Of a stretch of DNA of 27,565 bases, positions 24,568-27,565 are shown piece after piece. Source of the DNA: a bacterium. GTDB lineage: Bacteria; Cyanobacteriota; Vampirovibrionia; Gastranaerophilales; UBA9971. The translations under genes and the position numbers were made by a program. Below the pieces are notes generated by a model. That model worked only from the letters and a program-made list of their open reading frames with translations. It was not told where the DNA came from and did no database searches. Within the stretch, counting starts at the first letter, position 1. Each line of letters opens with the position of its first letter. The stretch spans positions 1 through 27,565 of the forward strand of contig JBAWVS010000031.1 in assembly GCA_037147175.1 (NCBI GenBank). Reading direction: 5' to 3'.

Positions 24568-25266
24568 TTAAGTTGTTCTGCCTAATTCTTGTATTACTTT
24601 TGTAAGAGCATCATTCTGTATAATGAATGATTGCCTGTTTGCTTCAAAATTACGCCTTACCGGCACTATATTAAAAAGTTCTTCATGAAGCGCAACGTTT
24701 GATTCTTCTACATAACCCTGTTTAACATCGGGATTATCAAGTTTTATGCCTTTGTTTGAAACTACAGAAACAGTTCCGGCATCGTGGAGTTTAAGATCAG
24801 ATTTATCAAGGTATTTAATCACACCGTCTTTATCGATTTTTATATCGGCAATATCTTTTGGTATAGTGCTTAATTTTAAAGGCTTTCCTTCTTTTGAAAG
24901 GACTTTATAATCTTGCAGAGTAAGAATATTACCGTTTTTGTCCATTTTAAATCTGCCATCTCTTGTAAGTTTTATTCCGTTGGGGGATAAAACCTGAAAA
25001 TATCCTTCAGTGGCTAAAGCAAGGTCAAGGGGATTTTTTGTAATTTTAATTCTGCCTACTTCTTCATCTGTTTTTTGAGATAATGCATTTGAGCCTAAAA
25101 ATTCCGCAAATGATGAAACAACGGGTACTTTTTTCTGATACCCGACTTTGTTAAAGCCTTGAATGTTATCGTTAATAACATTCATAATGTCTGTTTGAAG
25201 GTACATATCTCTTATTGAAGAGATCATTCCTCCGTCATTCAGGTCAATTCCGCCGTAAAGTTTCAT
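24568..25266 (-). CDS. Flagellar rod protein, FlgF/FlgG family (first copy)
   Basis: 232 residues. The N-terminal half shows NVINDNIQGFNKVGYQKK, a variant of the NNLANvnT-GFK motif in which the usual T is missing. Central motifs are NPLDLALATEGYFQVLSPNG and LTRDGRFKMDKNGNIL. It ends with VKQGYVEESNVALHEEL and VRRNFEANRQSFIIQNDAL, typical of FlgG/FlgF (a SNV motif and a FEANRQ helix). With the 23828-24541 gene it gives two paralogous rod proteins in tandem, as with FlhO/FlhP or FlgF/FlgG. The ATG has a strong GGAGAGG upstream. A candidate promoter lies 35 nt upstream. Confidence 0.88.
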   Translation of the reverse strand: MKLYGGIDLNDGGMISSIRDMYLQTDIMNVINDNIQGFNKVGYQKKVPVVSSFAEFLGSNALSQKTDEEVGRIKITKNPLDLALATEGYFQVLSPNGIKLTRDGRFKMDKNGNILTLQDYKVLSKEGKPLKLSTIPKDIADIKIDKDGVIKYLDKSDLKLHDAGTVSVVSNKGIKLDNPDVKQGYVEESNVALHEELFNIVPVRRNFEANRQSFIIQNDALTKVIQELGRTT

Positions 25267-25300
25267 ATTTTTCCTCTCCTTCTTTTGCGAAGCGGGAGCT

Positions 25301-25328
25301 TTAATAAAACATCATCAGTTTTTGTAAA
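25301..25328 (-). promoter_or_regulatory. Candidate sigma-70-type promoter for the flagellar basal-body operon
   Basis: On the minus strand, TTTACA (25328-25323) and TATTAA (25306-25301) are separated by 16 bp. This is the best -35/-10 pair seen in the leader before the first rod gene. No sigma-54 or sigma-28 consensus was found there. Confidence 0.3.
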
Positions 25329-25391
25329 AAGCTCAGTCCCTCTCTTATTTAGTAATCGGAAATATAAGGGCTTGCTTTTAGTGTTTCTTCA

Positions 25392-25588
25392 AAATTTCAT
25401 CTGTTTAGATGAAATTTGCTCTTTTTTTGCACAGTCGTAGACATAATGATCAAGAAGCTGTCTTGTTAAAATCAAAATCGCCTTGTCAAACAAGCCGTTT
25501 ATGATTTTAATCGCAGTCCCAAAGACAAATTGTGCTGTTGTTTTGAAATTTGTTCCACGTCGGGGAGTCCCTGAAATAGTCTTCAGGG
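25392..25588. other. Structured non-coding stretch in the 349-nt gap before the rod genes
   Basis: No ORF of note lies in 25267-25615. Three inverted repeats occur: a perfect 11-bp stem AAATTTCATCT/AGATGAAATTT with loop GTTT (25392-25417); a nested pair, TTAAAATCA/TGATTTTAA (25466-25510) around CTTGT/ACAAG (25482-25494); and CCCTGAA/TTCAGGG (25569-25588). On the plus strand the first stem is followed by GCTCTTTTTTT and could end a plus-strand or antisense transcript. The region may be a leader RNA or a degraded repeat. Confidence 0.45.
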
Positions 25589-25615
25589 TGTCACTTTGAA
25601 ATTAGCGTTACTTTT

Positions 25616-26635
25616 TTAATCTTTTAACATCATTTTTTCTCTTTCCTGTAATAAAGAAATTTTTTCGTCCGTTTCAAGAATAATTTTGGCTATTTTTTGA
25701 GCTGCAATAACTAAAACAGGAGAAACATCTTTTGTCGGAGAAATAATAACTTCCCGATTTTTTTGTGAAAGCGAATTTATTTCGTTTGTTCCTGTTTCAC
25801 ATAAGGTAAACTCTATTCTGGCTCTAATTTTGTCCTTTCTTGTCTGCTCATTTATTCCTTTTAAAATTTTTTCAAGATATTCTTTTTTCTTTTCATTTTT
25901 TTCGGTTTCAAGATAATTTATTTCTATTTTTATTGAATAATCCTTATTCAGGATAATTGAAACCTTGAACCTGCCCAAATTTATTGTGGTTATATAAATT
26001 ACAAGCACTGTTTGTTCTGAATTTTCTTCTTCTTTTTTTTCTTCTTTGCGGTTGAGTTTTTCGAATAATATTTCTATATGCTGTTTTTCAGATAAAGGAA
26101 GCCACGGAAGGTATAATAAAGTTAAATTTGTAAGAATCTGCTGCGGGGATGCCTCTTTTTTAGGGGTAATATAGCTTAATAAGCTTAAAACTTCTTTTAA
26201 TTGGTCAGTGTTTTGAGTTCCGCCGGGTGCCTGCTGAAAAAGTTTTAAAAGTTTATTCAGGGATTCTTTGGAATTATTTTCAAGCAGTTCTTTGATTAAA
26301 TCTGTACTGAGTTTCTGGTTTTGTTTTAATAGAGTTTCTAATTTTTCAGGAGAAATCTTTTTGTAAACAAGAAGGCTAAAAAGTTCATCCATTTCGCCGG
26401 GCAGTTTTAAAAGTTCTTTTATTAATGCTGATTGCTCCATTCTGTTTATTGAATTAAACTTGATGTCCTGATTTGAATTTAATAAAGTTTTTTGATTTGA
26501 CGTAATATTTTTTTGTATCGCATTTTTAGCCCCGGAAGCTGTTTTGAGAAGGTCATCTATGCCCTCTCCTACAACACTTGAGGTTTGAGTGTTTTTTACA
26601 AAATTGTTAATGATTTTGAGATAGTTTATTTTCAT
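25616..26635 (-). CDS. Protein of unknown function, first gene of the flagellar series (possible FliK/hook-length-control relative)
   Basis: 339 residues, no membrane segment or signal peptide. The N-terminal ~150 residues are helical, K/N/Q/L-rich with repeated LLK patterns (ELLKLPGEMDELFSLLV, LETLLKQNQKL). Residues ~165-245 start LTLLYLPWLPLSEKQ, then an acidic patch (KEEKKEEENSEQ), then a beta-rich block with LVIYITTINLGRFKVSIIL. That pattern resembles the C-terminal folded domain of FliK-type proteins or the uncharacterised YlqG-like proteins found in flagellar loci. I do not recognise it firmly. It ends with a helical, charged tail. It starts at ATG with no clear ribosome site and is 349 nt from the rod genes, so it may be a separate unit. 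Confidence 0.6.
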   Translation of the reverse strand: MKINYLKIINNFVKNTQTSSVVGEGIDDLLKTASGAKNAIQKNITSNQKTLLNSNQDIKFNSINRMEQSALIKELLKLPGEMDELFSLLVYKKISPEKLETLLKQNQKLSTDLIKELLENNSKESLNKLLKLFQQAPGGTQNTDQLKEVLSLLSYITPKKEASPQQILTNLTLLYLPWLPLSEKQHIEILFEKLNRKEEKKEEENSEQTVLVIYITTINLGRFKVSIILNKDYSIKIEINYLETEKNEKKKEYLEKILKGINEQTRKDKIRARIEFTLCETGTNEINSLSQKNREVIISPTKDVSPVLVIAAQKIAKIILETDEKISLLQEREKMMLKD

Positions 26636-27024
26636 TTTTTGCCATTAATGTGAATAATTACACTGAAACGAGTTTGTTTTCAGGAAAACCGGCAAAGCCG
26701 GATTTTCCCGAAAAGCATCACTCCTAAAAGCTATAGTGCTTTCGCAAAAAATATTTCATTTCTTAATTACTTTTTCAGAGCACTATAATTAAAAAGTTCA
26801 TGAATATTTTAATCAATTTTGAACCTGTTTGCATGAAAAATTATAAGGCCTTGTTCAAAAAATTCCACTTAGATAAGAAATTTACTGTAATATCTTAACA
26901 AAACTTAATATTACAATTTGTTAACCTTCTAAAAACTACAAGTGTAATGTATAATGTTTTTATATAAATAGAATATTTTTATTTAAAAAAATTTTATTTA
27001 CTTACATCCTTAAGGAGTTATTTA
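26636..27024. other. 389-nt intergenic region with hairpins and inverted repeats
   Basis: No gene was seen. A GC-rich hairpin GGAAAACCGGC/GCCGGATTTTCC with one bulged A lies at 26683-26708. A 9-bp inverted repeat TATAGTGCT/AGCACTATA lies at 26732-26740 and 26779-26787. An 8-bp inverted repeat TTAACAAA/TTTGTTAA lies at 26895-26902 and 26917-26924. The last lies just upstream of a candidate -10 box and could be an operator for the plus-strand gene at 27025. Confidence 0.6.
26950..26955 (+). promoter_or_regulatory. Candidate -10 box for the small membrane protein gene
   Basis: A perfect TATAAT lies 69 nt before the ATG at 27025. A matching -35 at 17 bp is weak (TTCTAA). Confidence 0.3.
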
Positions 27025-27396
27025 ATGGATATGCTCCCTATTAAGCCGACAAGCAATAACTTGATCAGACCGACAACAGGAACAGCAAATGATGGGGGGT
27101 CAAAATCACAGGGCGGCTACATAAATGTCAGGACAGGAAAAACTGATGAATTAAAAATCTCTGACGAAGGTAAAAGACTTATAGGTGATGATCCTGTTGT
27201 TGATGAAAAAAGTTTTTTAACTGTTATAAAAGAATTTATTCTTTTAGTTCTAAACACTATTTCAAAAATTTTTAGTTTTAAGATCCCTAAAAATAAGCGT
27301 AAGCCTAAAATAGCTGAAAAAGCTAAAACAAACGAAGAAAATGAAAAAAGTGAAGTAAAGAATTTTCTTGGTTTTACGCGGCACGAAGGTCAATAA
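27025..27396 (+). CDS. Small protein with one hydrophobic helix, function unknown
   Basis: 123 residues. The N-terminal ~55 residues are polar and P/T/G-rich, ending in GKTDELKISDEGKRLIGDD. Residues ~64-84 (FLTVIKEFILLVLNTISKIF) form one hydrophobic or amphipathic helix. The C-terminus is very basic then acidic (KIPKNKRKPKIAEKAKTNEENEK). The segment before the helix has a faint likeness to the VxLSxEAK stretch found in flagellar regulators such as FlgM, but this is too weak to name it. A good ribosome site (AAGGAG, 7 nt before the ATG) and a strong terminator after the stop support a real, single-gene transcription unit. It is divergent from the flagellar series. Confidence 0.75.
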   Translation: MDMLPIKPTSNNLIRPTTGTANDGGSKSQGGYINVRTGKTDELKISDEGKRLIGDDPVVDEKSFLTVIKEFILLVLNTISKIFSFKIPKNKRKPKIAEKAKTNEENEKSEVKNFLGFTRHEGQ

Positions 27397-27439
27397 ATCT
27401 TTAAGAGCTTATCTTGTTAAAAATAAATACATAATTCTT

Positions 27440-27486
27440 AATAATTTCTGTCAGAATTTTGACCTGACGGAAATTATTTTTATTAT
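27440..27486 (+). terminator. Intrinsic terminator after the small membrane protein gene
   Basis: A 15-bp stem, AATAATTTCTGTCAG (27440-27454) with CTGACGGAAATTATT (27464-27478), has one wobble pair and a nine-base loop, and is followed by TTTTTATT. The flanks are A- and T-rich on both sides, so it may work in both directions. Confidence 0.85.
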
Positions 27487-27530
27487 TATATATAACTCTA
27501 ATTAACTTCAATTGCCAATTAATTTTCTTA

Positions 27531-27561
27531 TTGTCATGTTGAGCAAAGCGAAACATCTGTC
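27531..27561. repeat. Dispersed GTCAT…GAGC…AAGCGAAA repeat copy
   Basis: TTGTCATGTTGAGCAAAGCG followed by AAACATCTGT is a variant of the motif that ends the tandem array at 18247-18279 (GTCATCCTGAGCGAAGCGAAGGATCTG). It lies in the 3' end of the window after the terminator; no gene was seen beyond 27396. Confidence 0.7.
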
Positions 27562-27565
27562 CTTT

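Noticed and set aside
25569-25588. Rho-independent terminator of the 339-aa gene
   Set aside because: The hairpin is not followed by a T-run on the minus strand, so the call is not supported.

Overview
The window is AT-rich, densely coded bacterial DNA. It holds the start of a surface-glycan locus, a compact flagellar export/basal-body operon, and several families of small palindromic or tandem repeats. I see no rRNA, tRNA, CRISPR array, transposase or phage gene. The flagellar proteins and the CDP-sugar enzymes suggest a motile bacterium with a decorated surface glycan. Low GC, divergent rod proteins and frequent TTG starts do not fix the lineage. A Vampirovibrionia/Melainabacteria-type organism is a guess that only a database search could settle.

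Region 1 (1-13936), glycan locus. On the plus strand are the tail of a probable membrane glycosyltransferase and a fused FAD oxidoreductase/SAM methyltransferase. Convergent to these, a minus-strand series reads from 13936 down to 2634: CDP-glucose 4,6-dehydratase (rfbG), CDP-4-keto-6-deoxyglucose 3-dehydrase (rfbH), a zinc-ribbon methyltransferase, an NAD-dependent epimerase/reductase, a NeuB-family synthase, an FkbM methyltransferase, a GtrB-like glycosyltransferase, a thiamine-diphosphate enzyme of acetolactate-synthase type, and a polytopic GT-C-like membrane protein. RfbG, RfbH and the ThDP enzyme together point to a 3,6-dideoxyhexose carrying a two-carbon branch, as in yersiniose. The cytidylyltransferase and the RfbH reductase partner are not in the window. 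The ThDP gene is bracketed by two inverted copies of a ~90-nt repeat whose stem shows compensatory changes. The epimerase gene carries an in-frame 84-nt GC-rich repeat-like insertion.

Region 2 (13937-14617), boundary. A divergent intergenic region with three short palindromes precedes a small winged-helix-like DNA-binding protein.

Region 3 (14629-26635), flagellar operon on the minus strand, in transcription order: an unknown 339-aa protein (possibly FliK-like), two FlgF/FlgG-type rod proteins, FlgB, FlgC, a lytic transglycosylase, FliE, FliF, an unusual protein in the FliG slot, FliH, FlhA and FliI. The lytic transglycosylase would open the wall for the rod. FliF/FliE/FlgB/FlgC/FlgF-G build the MS ring and rod. 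FlhA, FliH and FliI drive export.

Region 4 (26636-27565). An intergenic region with hairpins precedes a small one-helix membrane protein on the plus strand. A strong intrinsic terminator and a dispersed repeat copy follow it. No gene was seen after 27396.
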